The notes under the pieces are model-generated. The model had not been told where the DNA came from and searched no databases. It saw only the letters and a program-made list of their open reading frames with translations. This document shows positions 43,959 to 52,804 of a DNA stretch of 60,489 nt, piece after piece. The number at the start of each line of letters is the position of its first letter. Positions within the stretch are counted from its first letter, which is position 1. Source of the DNA: Blautia sp. MSJ-9 (GTDB lineage: Bacteria > Bacillota > Clostridia > Lachnospirales > Lachnospiraceae); contig NZ_JAHLQG010000055.1 of the NCBI RefSeq assembly GCF_018919065.1, positions 1 to 60,489 on the forward strand. The letters are read 5' to 3'. Position numbers and translations under genes: made by a program.

Positions 43959-44882
43959 CTACTTTCTCATCTGCGGATCCAGTGCATCTCTTAAACCGTC
44001 ACCAAGAATACTGAAGCAGACCATGATCAACACGATTACGATTGCCGGACAGATCAGTACGTGAGGATAGTTCTGAAGAACCTGATATCCACCATTGATC
44101 AGAACACCCAGCGATGCCTGCGGTTCTGCAAGACCAATACCGATGAAGCTTAAGAATGCCTCTGTAAAGATTGCACTCGGAATTGTAAACATAACCTGAA
44201 TTACAATAATACCTACAGTATTCGGAATCAGGTCTTTCATTATAATATAAAGGTTATTGCTTCCGAGAACATGGGAAGCCATTACAAACTCCTGATTTTT
44301 CAATTTCAGAATCTCCGCACGTACCAGACGTGCCATATTTACCCATCCTGTAATAGAGAGTGCTGCAATGATTGTTCCTACACCCGCCGGAAATGCCATC
44401 AGAAACAAAATTACAATGATTAAACTTGGAATACCAACCAGAATTTCAATAATACGCTGCATAATTGCGTCAACTCTGCCGCCAAGCAAAGCAGAAACTG
44501 CCCCGTAAAGTACGCCTACTACAAGGTCAAGCACTGCTGCCACCAGCGCGATCATCAGAGAAATTCGAGTTCCCATCCATACACGAGTCCATAAATCACG
44601 GCCGAACTGGTCACATCCAAAGATATGTCCTTTGGTCGGCGTGGAATATACATTACTATAATCTGTAAATGCAAAATCATATTTTGAAAAAATCGGTGCC
44701 AGAATTGCCAATAAGATAATGGCAATCAGGATAAATAAGGATACGACTGCCGCTTTGTTTTTTCGCAGTCTCGCCCATGCATCTGTGATCATACCGGAAG
44801 CCGGTGCAGCGATATGTTCCTTCTCATCTGCCGCAACTTCCGCTTTCACGAACATGGAGTCCTTTATCATTTCGTTATTCAT
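43959..44882 (-). CDS. oppC: oligopeptide ABC transporter permease OppC
   Basis: A 307-residue permease with six helices. The long N-terminal cytoplasmic tail and first helix are typical of OppC; HIFGCDQFGRDLWTRVWMGTRISL and the EAA loop (EILKLKNQEFVMASHVLGSNNLYIIMKDLIPN) match BPD_transp_1 proteins. It forms the channel with OppB, three bases upstream. Confidence 0.94.
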   Translation of the reverse strand: MNNEMIKDSMFVKAEVAADEKEHIAAPASGMITDAWARLRKNKAAVVSLFILIAIILLAILAPIFSKYDFAFTDYSNVYSTPTKGHIFGCDQFGRDLWTRVWMGTRISLMIALVAAVLDLVVGVLYGAVSALLGGRVDAIMQRIIEILVGIPSLIIVILFLMAFPAGVGTIIAALSITGWVNMARLVRAEILKLKNQEFVMASHVLGSNNLYIIMKDLIPNTVGIIVIQVMFTIPSAIFTEAFLSFIGIGLAEPQASLGVLINGGYQVLQNYPHVLICPAIVIVLIMVCFSILGDGLRDALDPQMRK

Positions 44883-44885
44883 GCT

Positions 44886-45824
44886 TTAGTTCTCCTTTCC
44901 TCTCGCCAGACGGATACGCGGATCGATCAGAGAGTATACAACGTCAACCAGTAAAACAATCAGCATATAGAATGCTGCATAAAAAATAGTGATACCCATG
45001 ATTACCGGATAGTCATTGGCTTTGATGCAGTCTACAAAAAGACTTCCTATTCCCGGAATACTGAAGATATTCTCTACTGCCAGAGAACCGGTCAGTAAGT
45101 TTACCACAATTGGTCCAAGAACTGTAACAACCGGGATAATAGAGTTCTTTACTGCATGCTTCATCAGAACTTTCGCCTGACTGATTCCCTTGGCGCGTGC
45201 TGTCACAATATAATCCTGATCCAGAACATCCAGCATTTCTGTACGCATAAATCGCGCCACCTGTGCAGTCGCTGAAAATGAAAGGGCAATAGATGGCAGA
45301 ATTGAACATGACCAGCTTGTCCAGAATGCGATTGGCAGGACTCCCCATTTCAAACCGATAAAATACTGAAGAAGAGCTGCCGCTACGAAGTTTGGCATCG
45401 AAACTCCCAGAACTGCCAGAATCATTGTAAAATAGTCAATTCCGCTGTTATGCTTCCATGCAGCCAGAACTCCCAGAATCAGTCCTAGAGCCAGGCCGAT
45501 CAGCACCGCCTGAAGTCCGATCAGTGCCGATGGTCCCAGACGGCTTCCGATTACTTTCGCAACGTCCTGATTTACATATGTAAATGAAGTTCCCAGATCC
45601 CCACGGAGCATGTTTCCGATATATTTGACATACTGAACCGGTACCGGATCGTTTAACCCGTACATTTCCAGTACTTTCTCCTGCTGTGCAGGAGTCATAA
45701 TGCTGAAACGCTCCGCATCAAAAGGTGTTCCGGGAAGATTTTTCATCAGGAAAAATGTACATGTGATAATGATCCATAAGGTTACCAGAATATAACCCAG
45801 ACGCTTTAATACATATTTTACCAT
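44886..45824 (-). CDS. oppB: oligopeptide ABC transporter permease OppB
   Basis: A 312-residue permease with six helices. YVLKRLGYILVTLWIIITCTFFLM at the N-terminus and the EAA loop (QDYIVTARAKGISQAKVLMKHAVKNSIIPVVTVLG) are classic OppB/DppB. It is the first of the four downstream opp genes, separated from oppA by 140 bases with a stable hairpin. Confidence 0.94.
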   Translation of the reverse strand: MVKYVLKRLGYILVTLWIIITCTFFLMKNLPGTPFDAERFSIMTPAQQEKVLEMYGLNDPVPVQYVKYIGNMLRGDLGTSFTYVNQDVAKVIGSRLGPSALIGLQAVLIGLALGLILGVLAAWKHNSGIDYFTMILAVLGVSMPNFVAAALLQYFIGLKWGVLPIAFWTSWSCSILPSIALSFSATAQVARFMRTEMLDVLDQDYIVTARAKGISQAKVLMKHAVKNSIIPVVTVLGPIVVNLLTGSLAVENIFSIPGIGSLFVDCIKANDYPVIMGITIFYAAFYMLIVLLVDVVYSLIDPRIRLARGKEN

Positions 45825-45886
45825 GTGTCTGTCTTCCTTTCTTTATTCAGATCTGTTCTTTTCAGACCTGTATCGGTGAATATAAA

Positions 45887-45913
45887 GGCAGGCAGCAATT
45901 CCCGCCGCCTGCC
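45887..45913. other. oppA-oppB intergenic hairpin
   Basis: A perfect GC-rich stem GGCAGGC/GCCTGCC encloses 13 bases. It has no T-run, so read-through is likely. Such hairpins often protect the oppA message and set a higher binding-protein level than the rest of the operon. Confidence 0.6.
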
Positions 45914-45964
45914 CTGTACATTTCAGGCAGATTCTTTCATCCACCTAATTATTTCTTTGATTTC

Positions 45965-47551
45965 TTATTCAAAATAAGCGTATTTGAATTCCATCGGAAC
46001 TCCGATCGGATGTGTAATCAGATTTTTCACATTAGATTTTGTTAATGTAGCAGATCCTTTGTGATAAATCGGAGAAACAACCGCGTCTTCTGCTACCAGT
46101 TTCTTCTCAGCCTGAAGCATGTCATCCAGACGTTTTGTATCATCTGTCTGTGTTTTGGCATCAGCAATCAGAGAATTATATTCTTCGTCTACATAATTTC
46201 CACGGTATGGTGTTCCGTTTGTCCACAGATCAAGATATGTCATGGCATCATCATAATCTGCACCCCATGCAGTAACACCCATCTGATAGTTATTTGCATC
46301 CATCTGCTCTCCACGTCCCTGCATGGTCTTTGTATCAATTTCCACAGTCAGACCAAGGTTTTTGCTCAGCTCGCTCTGAAGGAAAGTTGCTACAGATTTA
46401 GATACACTGTCATCACCAACCAGGACAGTCAGAGATTTTACTTCTCCCAGCTCCTTTAACGCTTCGTCATAATATTTCTTTGCTTCATCTACATCGTATA
46501 CAGCAATATCACCATTGAGTTCACGGAATGTTTTCTCTCCGTCACCTGACATACCATCTGCTACCAGTCCGTTCCCTGGTACAGAACCATCTGCAAGCAC
46601 AAATTCTGTCAGAGCGTTTCTGTCAATTGCATGGGAGATTGCCTGACGCATATTTACATTTCCAACTACATCATCTGTCAGATTGAACTGAAGATAAGTG
46701 GTACGGAAATCAACGGTCTGAGAAAATTCCGGATTGTCTTTATTTGCCGCAACATTTGTGGAATCCAGTTCTACCTGAGAAAGTTCACCGGACTGGTATG
46801 CGTTATATGCTGCGGAAGCATCTTTCATAACACGAACTTTAGCGTTCTCGATTTTTACATTGTCTTTGTCCCAGTAATTGTCATTCTTTGCAAGGGTAAC
46901 ACCAACGGCCGGATCATATTCTGTGATCACATATGGTCCACAGTAAACCATGTTGTCCGGTGTCAGACCGTACTGGTCACCTACACTATTGTAAAATTCT
47001 TCATTTACAGGGAAGAACATTGCCATTGTACACAGGTTTGTGAAATATGGTGTCGGATTTTTAAGCTGAACTTCCAGAGTCTGATCATCTACTGCCTTTA
47101 CACCAACCTCGTCTGCTTCTACTGTTCCTTCGCTATATTCCTGACCATTTACAATGTAGTCATTCATAATAAAACTGTAGCCGTTTGTAGCTTCTGCACT
47201 CATCTGCTTCAGCCATGAGAATACGAAATCCCCTGCTTTTACCGGATCTCCGTTGCTCCACTGGATACCATCTCTTAAGTGGAATGTATAAGTAAGTTTG
47301 TCATCACTGACGTCATAAGTATCGCAAAGTGCCGGCTGTGGCTGGTTGTTCTCATCCATACGAAAAAGACCTTCCTGTGCCTGATTGTTTACCAGTGATG
47401 CCTGTTCTTCAGATGCAGCCCACTGTACAAGAGTTTTTACTTCTGCGGTTACTGCTACGCTGAGTGTCTGAGATGCATCTGCTGCATATGCACTTACCGG
47501 TGCTGCTGCCATAGCCATTGTGAGCATAAGCGCTGCCATTCTTTTCTTCAT
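45965..47551 (-). CDS. oppA: peptide-binding protein OppA without lipobox
   Basis: A 528-residue SBP_bac_5 extracellular binding protein. Signal peptide MKKRMAALMLTMAMAAAPVSAYAADA has a type I cleavage site (AYA-AD) and no lipobox cysteine, unusual for a Gram-positive binding protein. Family segments: LTYTFHLRDGIQWSNGDPVKAGDFVFSW, VNMRQAISHAIDRNAL and YQMGVTAWGADYDDAMTYLDL, like E. coli OppA. It starts the operon with a strong ribosome site (AAAGGAGAAAAAGGA). Confidence 0.93.
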   Translation of the reverse strand: MKKRMAALMLTMAMAAAPVSAYAADASQTLSVAVTAEVKTLVQWAASEEQASLVNNQAQEGLFRMDENNQPQPALCDTYDVSDDKLTYTFHLRDGIQWSNGDPVKAGDFVFSWLKQMSAEATNGYSFIMNDYIVNGQEYSEGTVEADEVGVKAVDDQTLEVQLKNPTPYFTNLCTMAMFFPVNEEFYNSVGDQYGLTPDNMVYCGPYVITEYDPAVGVTLAKNDNYWDKDNVKIENAKVRVMKDASAAYNAYQSGELSQVELDSTNVAANKDNPEFSQTVDFRTTYLQFNLTDDVVGNVNMRQAISHAIDRNALTEFVLADGSVPGNGLVADGMSGDGEKTFRELNGDIAVYDVDEAKKYYDEALKELGEVKSLTVLVGDDSVSKSVATFLQSELSKNLGLTVEIDTKTMQGRGEQMDANNYQMGVTAWGADYDDAMTYLDLWTNGTPYRGNYVDEEYNSLIADAKTQTDDTKRLDDMLQAEKKLVAEDAVVSPIYHKGSATLTKSNVKNLITHPIGVPMEFKYAYFE

Positions 47552-47696
47552 ATTCCTTTTTCTCCTTTCACTTCTGTGAACCTGTGCAGATCGTCACTGT
47601 AACCGTACAGCTCATCCTTTGCCCTGTTATCTGTTTACAACTGAATCACTGCCATATAGTTTCTTAAATAACTTTCTGCTTACTTTAGTTGTATGA

Positions 47697-47725
47697 AGTA
47701 TATCAGATAGTATTCTTATTGTCAA
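47697..47725 (-). promoter_or_regulatory. sigma-A promoter of the opp operon
   Basis: TTGACA and TATACT are 17 bases apart on the minus strand, about 145 bases before oppA. The sequence just upstream has phased A-runs (AAACAATACAAAACAA), which would bend the DNA and may raise promoter strength. The rest of the 470-base gap is AT-rich. Confidence 0.85.
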
Positions 47726-47915
47726 TTGTTTTGTATTGTTTTATTTGATTTTAATTTGTTTTTTTATTGAAATATACCATTACATTTTTTATGTTCTTTA
47801 TATAGTTTCAATATTTTGCACAAATTCCAAGGTTTTTCGTTCGGGCAAATATTCGTAATTCGTCATGTTTCGCGGATTTGCAACAAATAACTGCTTTACA
47901 GTTTGAACACATAAT

Positions 47916-47966
47916 AAAAATACCCAAGTAACAAAAGCTCTTTGCTTTTATCATTTGAGTATTTTT
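47916..47966. terminator. bidirectional terminator after mscS
   Basis: AAAAATAC and AAAAGC pair with GTATTTTT and GCTTTT around a short inner loop. T-runs are present on both strands. It is 56 bases after the MscS stop codon. Confidence 0.75.
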
Positions 47967-48021
47967 CACCATAAATATGTTATCGTGTTTGGTATTGTTT
48001 ACAATAATTCTGTCCGGATTT

Positions 48022-48879
48022 TTAACTTTTTTTTACATGAACCTGTAACTGATTGTACGGAATTTCAATTCCGTTTGCATCAAACGCTTCTTTGATCAGT
48101 TCATTAAGCCGCCACCTGGCAGGCCAGTATTTCTCCGTAGCCACCCAGACTCTTAATCCCATGACCACTGCACTCTCTCCAAGCTCATCTACAAACACCA
48201 CCATTCCCTGGTCGTCTTTCGTATCTTCATCATTATGAAGGATTTCTTCCAGGATTGCTTTTGCTTTCTTAATGTCTGAATCATAAGAAATTCCTACTTT
48301 GATCTCCAGCTTACGAAGATCTCTGGCAGTTACATTTGTAATAATGCTGCCGGACAGCGTTCCATTTGGGATTACAATGTTTTTGTTATCTATGGAAATC
48401 AGAGTTGTATAACAGATTTCTATTTTGTATACAGTTCCTTCGCACCCATTCTGCTGTGCGATAATGATATAATCCCCCACCTGAAATGGTTTGAAGATCA
48501 GAAGCATGATCCCGCCTGCGATATTTGCAAGGCCGCCCTGCAATGCAAGACCTACCGTTACACCTGCAGTACCAAGCAGTGCCGCAATAGAGGATTCCTT
48601 CACACCAAAATGAGTGGCAATACTAAATACCAGCAAAATGTAAAGTACAATTCTCAACAGCGACCCTGTAAACTGGATCACACCTTTGTCTACAGACGCA
48701 CGCTCCATGGACTTCTTTATGAAAGAAACAAACCATTGGATCACTTTGCGCCCGCCCACAAATACCAACAATGCCATTACTACTTTCAGCCCCAGTTTCG
48801 TCAAAGCCGGAAGATAGTCTGAAAAATACTGTTTATAGCTGTAATATAAACTTTTTGCCTCCTGAATTTCCTGTCCCAA
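48022..48879 (-). CDS. small-conductance mechanosensitive channel MscS
   Basis: A 285-residue MscS-type channel. Two or three N-terminal helices are followed by the pore helix (GTAGVTVGLALQGGLANIAGGIMLLIFKPFQVGDYI, the glycine/alanine-rich TM3) and the beta domain (NKNIVIPNGTLSGSIITNVTA). It opens under osmotic downshock. Single-gene unit with a terminator downstream and a family D repeat upstream. Confidence 0.93.
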   Translation of the reverse strand: MGQEIQEAKSLYYSYKQYFSDYLPALTKLGLKVVMALLVFVGGRKVIQWFVSFIKKSMERASVDKGVIQFTGSLLRIVLYILLVFSIATHFGVKESSIAALLGTAGVTVGLALQGGLANIAGGIMLLIFKPFQVGDYIIIAQQNGCEGTVYKIEICYTTLISIDNKNIVIPNGTLSGSIITNVTARDLRKLEIKVGISYDSDIKKAKAILEEILHNDEDTKDDQGMVVFVDELGESAVVMGLRVWVATEKYWPARWRLNELIKEAFDANGIEIPYNQLQVHVKKS

Positions 48880-48963
48880 TATTTTTCACCTGCTCTCTTA
48901 TATTTTTGTCATGTATTATTTTTCTGCCCTTCTTTCATTTAACAGGCAGCTTTTCATATAATA

Positions 48964-49010
48964 TCAGGGTTAAAAGATGTCTTTCCCCTGACTTGATATC
49001 TACGAATTAC
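48964..49010 (+). repeat. hairpin repeat, family D, copy 2
   Basis: TCAGGG and CCCTGA bracket a loop and are followed by TTGATATCTACGAATT, as in the copies near 24188 and 29750. It lies in the 307-base gap 48880-49186, which otherwise shows only a family E tract. Confidence 0.5.
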
Positions 49011-49126
49011 TCCGCTGCTTTGCAGATCCCGCAATTCTCATATAAGAGTAGCATAACATACCTCATTCTCTGTAACAATCAATTTTATTCGGGCAAAAAA
49101 AGAAAGCGGACAATATATCCGCTTTA

Positions 49127-49191
49127 CTGACACAGGATTTCACGCTCTGATGAGCTAAAATCAATATGCATTATTTATAAGGATTGCTATA
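49127..49191. repeat. dispersed repeat, family E, copy 2
   Basis: CAGGATTTCACGCTCT at the left, then ATGCATTATTTATAAGGA and ATTGCTATA, reproduce in inverse order the two blocks of 3705-3812. The end overlaps the stop codon of the DUF1294 gene, so the repeat may have supplied that stop. Confidence 0.45.
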
Positions 49192-49486
49192 AGCGCAGAA
49201 TAATCCCCCCATTTCCCGAAAACAAAAAATAAATAATTAGTTGAATAATCAGTATCGCCGGAACTCCTGTCTTAAATTTCGGCTTTCTTGTTTTATGATG
49301 AAATACCTTCATACCGGCCAGAGCTCCCACCGACCCTCCGATCACCGCCAGAAATATCAGCTGCGCTTCCGGTATGCGCCACTGTCCGGCTTTTGCCCTG
49401 CTTTTATCCAAGCCATAGATAAAAAATGTGACTACATTGATGATAATCACATAAATATACAAAAAATTTGTAGATGTCATCTGCAC
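49187..49486 (-). CDS. DUF1294 family membrane protein
   Basis: A 99-residue protein with three to four hydrophobic segments. GLDKSRAKAGQWRIPEAQLIFLAVIGGSVGALAGMKVFHHKTRKPKF is the hallmark of DUF1294. Function unknown. GTG at 49486 has AAAGGA eight bases upstream; ATG at 49480 is an alternative. It is 20 bases after the HPr-like gene and likely shares its transcript. Confidence 0.85.
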   Translation of the reverse strand: MQMTSTNFLYIYVIIINVVTFFIYGLDKSRAKAGQWRIPEAQLIFLAVIGGSVGALAGMKVFHHKTRKPKFKTGVPAILIIQLIIYFLFSGNGGIILRL

Positions 49487-49507
49487 CTGCGAATTCCTTT
49501 CTTTAAT

Positions 49508-49741
49508 TTAACATGCCAGACCTGCGATCACTGATTCAAAATCCTCATCATAACCATCATATTTAAGTTCCAGAGGTTCTTCCACATCAAGGCTTAATAC
49601 TCCGAGAATAGATTTGGCATCAATAAAAATTTTTCCTTTAGATACAATGTCAATATCAAATGGACATCTGACTGCCGCACAGACCAGTTTCTTTGCTGCC
49701 TCTACGTCATTAATCTTAATTGTCTTATTTGCTGTTGTCAT
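49508..49741 (-). CDS. HPr-like protein lacking the active histidine
   Basis: A 77-residue HPr-fold protein. The C-terminal half (FIDAKSILGVLSLDVEEPLELKY) matches HPr, including the Ser46 region that HPr kinase modifies. The GLHARPA motif with phosphorylatable His15 is missing; the place reads NDVEAAKKLV. It cannot carry phosphate for sugar uptake in the usual way, so a regulatory role like Crh is possible. ATG 49741 follows GGGAG; the frame to 49831 runs into the promoter region. Confidence 0.82.
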   Translation of the reverse strand: MTTANKTIKINDVEAAKKLVCAAVRCPFDIDIVSKGKIFIDAKSILGVLSLDVEEPLELKYDGYDEDFESVIAGLAC

Positions 49742-49904
49742 ATTCGGTAATCTCCCTTCCCTTTTGGTCTCCGTCCTATTGTCAGGACTTTTATATTGAT
49801 TTTTTGACCCAGTCGTATTATACTGATTCACACATTGATATACAAACGTTATTTTTCTATATCAGATATTCTATTTTTATATAGCATAAGGAGCCGACTG
49901 TATC

Positions 49905-50798
49905 ATGATTCTTGATTATTATCGTATCTTTTATTATGTAGCTCAGTATAAGAGTTTCTCCAAAGCAGCCGACGTTATGGGAAATAATCAGCCTAATATC
50001 ACACGCTGTATGAACATTCTGGAAAACGATCTGGGATGTAAACTGTTTATCCGTTCTAACCGTGGTGTTCAGCTCACCATCGAGGGCGAACGACTTTATG
50101 AGCATGTTTCTATTGCCATTGAACAGCTTGTATCCGGCGAAAACGAACTTCTTAAAGACAAGGGTCTGGAGAGTGGACTGGTCAATATCGGAGCCAGCGA
50201 AATTGCTCTGCGTCTTTTTTTATTAAATGAACTGGAAGTATTTCATCATCGTTATCCACATGTAAAGCTTAGAATTTCCAATCATTCCACCCCTCAGGCT
50301 GTTCAGGCATTAGAAAACGGACTGGTAGACTTTGCTGTAGTCACCACACCTGTTGCTTTGAAGAAACCACTTCAGAGAATTCCTCTCTATTCATTCCGCG
50401 AAATCCTGATCGGCGGACCGGAATATGCAGAAATAGCGTCCAAGAAACATAGTCTGCAGGAACTGCAGGATATTCCACTGATCGGAGTTGCTCCGGGTAC
50501 CAGTACCAGAGAATTGTATACACAATATTTTTTGCGTCACAATCTGCCATTTTCACCGGATATGGAAGTGGCAACCACAGATCAGATTTTTCCTATGGTC
50601 CACCACAATCTGGGAATCGGATTCTTTCCGGAGGAACTGGCCGCGGAACATATTGCTATTGGCAAAGTGGTTCAGATTCCGATTGAAGAACCACTTCCAG
50701 AACGAAAAATCTGCCTGATCCGTAATGTAAAAAGGCCACAGAGTATTGCTGCCCGCAGCCTTGAGGAACATCTTACTTCACATCGTGAAACAGAATAA
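49905..50798 (+). CDS. LysR family transcriptional regulator
   Basis: A 297-residue LysR protein with HTH KSFSKAADVMGNNQPNITRCMNILENDLGCKLF and an effector domain from about residue 90 (GLVNIGASEIALRLFLL). It diverges from the HPr-like/DUF1294 pair with about 160 bases between, and probably regulates it or itself. AAGGAG lies before the ATG. Ligand unknown. Confidence 0.88.
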   Translation: MILDYYRIFYYVAQYKSFSKAADVMGNNQPNITRCMNILENDLGCKLFIRSNRGVQLTIEGERLYEHVSIAIEQLVSGENELLKDKGLESGLVNIGASEIALRLFLLNELEVFHHRYPHVKLRISNHSTPQAVQALENGLVDFAVVTTPVALKKPLQRIPLYSFREILIGGPEYAEIASKKHSLQELQDIPLIGVAPGTSTRELYTQYFLRHNLPFSPDMEVATTDQIFPMVHHNLGIGFFPEELAAEHIAIGKVVQIPIEEPLPERKICLIRNVKRPQSIAARSLEEHLTSHRETE

Positions 50799-50822
50799 TC
50801 ATATAGCTTTTATTTAAACATA

Positions 50823-50868
50823 AAATGAGCCGGAAAATGCTGTAAATATGGTATTTTTCGGCTCATTT
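50823..50868 (+). terminator. hairpin after the LysR gene
   Basis: AAATGAGCCG pairs with CGGCTCATTT and AAAAT with ATTTT inside. The 3' side is AT-rich (ATATTATA) rather than a pure T-run. Confidence 0.65.
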
Positions 50869-50915
50869 ATATTATACTCCATGTTTGATACTATGCTCTG
50901 TTCTGGTAATTTCCA

Positions 50916-51057
50916 GTTACTGTTCACATGCCACTATCCCGCGAGGTGTTTTGGCATGCATATGCCAAAATCCCGAGACATACGGCGCGAATTTATGCGA
51001 TTAGCATAAATTCTGTGCATCGCGAAGCGTGTTATTGAGAACGGAGTGAACAGTAAC
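50916..51057 (+). mobile_element. MITE-like element, family A, copy 4 (142 bp)
   Basis: The ends GTTACTGTTCAC and GTGAACAGTAAC are perfect 12-bp inverted repeats. The flanks are AATTTCCA on both sides (50908-50915, 51058-51065), a perfect 8-bp target duplication. It is about 97% identical to the minus strand of 9449-9590. It ends about 40 bases before the promoter of the repair gene pair. Confidence 0.93.
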
Positions 51058-51095
51058 AATTTCCATTTTTTCAGAACGTAAGTTCTAGAAAAGGC

Positions 51096-51124
51096 TTGCA
51101 GTATCGAACATTTGTTTGTATAAT
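51096..51124 (+). promoter_or_regulatory. promoter with LexA-like box
   Basis: TTGCAG and TATAAT are 17 bases apart. The spacer contains CGAACATTTGTTTG (51105-51118), close to the Gram-positive SOS box CGAAC-N4-GTTCG. The -10 ends seven bases before the ATG at 51131, so the transcript may start at or next to the start codon. Confidence 0.75.
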
Positions 51125-51130
51125 AATCTT

Positions 51131-52681
51131 ATGAATACAACAATCACCGACAATAACTATACACTTCAGGAGAAACTGCAGATTCTTGCAGATGCCGCGA
51201 AATATGATGTCGCATGTACCTCCAGTGGTTCCAGTCGCCGGGGAAAGAAAGGAGAACTCGGCAATGCTGAGGCATGCGGTATCTGCCACAGTTTTGCAGC
51301 AGATGGAAGATGTATTTCCCTGCTTAAGATCCTGATGACCAACCATTGCACTTATGACTGCAAATATTGCATCAACCGTGTCAGCAATGATGTGAAAAGA
51401 GCAACTTTTACACCAGAAGAAATCTGTCAACTGACTGTCGAATTTTATAAACGTAATTATATTGAAGGATTATTTCTGAGCTCCGGAGTTTTGAAAAATC
51501 CTACCTATACAATGGAACGAATGTGTGAAACTTTGCTGCTCCTCCGCACCAAATATCATTTCAACGGATACATTCATGTGAAAACAATCCCCGGAGTCTC
51601 TGACGAACTCCTTGCTGCTGCCGGATATCTGGCAGACCGCATCAGTGTAAATATGGAACTTCCCACTCAGGAAAGTCTGCGCACACTGGCTCCCAACAAA
51701 ACCATGAAAAACATCCTGAACCCTATGGGAAAAGTACAGAGCACGATTGCCTCTCACAGAATAGCAATTGGAAAATCTGCATACATGGAGCGAAGCCGCG
51801 GAAATCAGTTTTTGAGCCATGGAATTTTCTCAGATAATTCTCACCAGGTATTCAGAGAAAAATTAGAAAGCCAAAGCATACCCCCACAATTTAAAAATAT
51901 TTCCGATAAAAACAGCACAGCAAAGAATATTCAAGATGTATTTTCACAGAAAGAAAATGACATGACCAGCCGCATTCTTACCTGGGAAAATGCCTGTCAG
52001 CTGTCACCTCTTGATATGTCTGATCTGAAACGAAGTTTTGCACCAGCAGGCCAGAGTACACAGATGATCATCGGAGCTACCGGCGAGAGCGATTATACTT
52101 TACTGCAGACTACTCAGGCATTGTATCAGGGATACGATCTGAAACGAGTTTTCTATTCTGCCTATATTCCGCTGAATGAGGACAAGGTTCTGCCGCAGAT
52201 TGGTACACCGCCGCCCCTTCTCAGAGAACATCGACTGTATCAGGCAGACTGGCTGTTACGTTTCTATGGATTTCAGGCAGATGAACTGTTATCGGAAGCT
52301 CAGCCAGACTTCAATGAACTGCTGGATCCGAAATGTGACTGGGCGCTGCGCCATCTGGAACAATTTCCTGTAGAAGTAGAAACTGCAAGTTATGCACTGC
52401 TGCTTCGCATCCCGGGTATCGGTCCAAAATCTGCCAGCCGTATTACCCATGCAAGGAGATATAGAAGATTGAATTTTGAAAGTTTAAAGAAAATGGGTGT
52501 TGTATTGAAACGGGCGCATTATTTCATCACATGTGGTGGAAAGCAGATGTTCCATACACCGATTGAGGCAGATTATATTACAAGACAGCTAATTACTGTA
52601 GATAAGAAAGGCCTGTGGAACATACAGCATTCCAATGAATCCTATTCGCAGATGACACTTGCAGATTTCGGAATTAGCTGA
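51131..52681 (+). CDS. radical SAM putative DNA modification/repair protein
   Basis: A 516-residue radical SAM enzyme. C73, C77 and C80 in NHCTYDCKYC bind the Fe4S4 cluster. The N-terminal LQILADAAKYDVACTSSGSSRR and the C-terminal helix-hairpin-helix (LLRIPGIGPKSASRI) place it in the putative DNA-repair radical SAM family paired with TIGR03915. No ribosome site precedes ATG 51131; an upstream TTG frame start lies inside the -10 element. A LexA-like box in the promoter fits DNA damage control. Confidence 0.9.
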   Translation: MNTTITDNNYTLQEKLQILADAAKYDVACTSSGSSRRGKKGELGNAEACGICHSFAADGRCISLLKILMTNHCTYDCKYCINRVSNDVKRATFTPEEICQLTVEFYKRNYIEGLFLSSGVLKNPTYTMERMCETLLLLRTKYHFNGYIHVKTIPGVSDELLAAAGYLADRISVNMELPTQESLRTLAPNKTMKNILNPMGKVQSTIASHRIAIGKSAYMERSRGNQFLSHGIFSDNSHQVFREKLESQSIPPQFKNISDKNSTAKNIQDVFSQKENDMTSRILTWENACQLSPLDMSDLKRSFAPAGQSTQMIIGATGESDYTLLQTTQALYQGYDLKRVFYSAYIPLNEDKVLPQIGTPPPLLREHRLYQADWLLRFYGFQADELLSEAQPDFNELLDPKCDWALRHLEQFPVEVETASYALLLRIPGIGPKSASRITHARRYRRLNFESLKKMGVVLKRAHYFITCGGKQMFHTPIEADYITRQLITVDKKGLWNIQHSNESYSQMTLADFGIS

Positions 52682-52804
52682 TCAATATATGCATATTTAT
52701 AATTCAGCTTACTACACACGTACAGTTTTGCACTGAGTATCTGCTACGCAATGCAGCTTAATCCAATCTTCTTTTTAGAAATAAAACAGAAATGAGATAA
52801 GATC

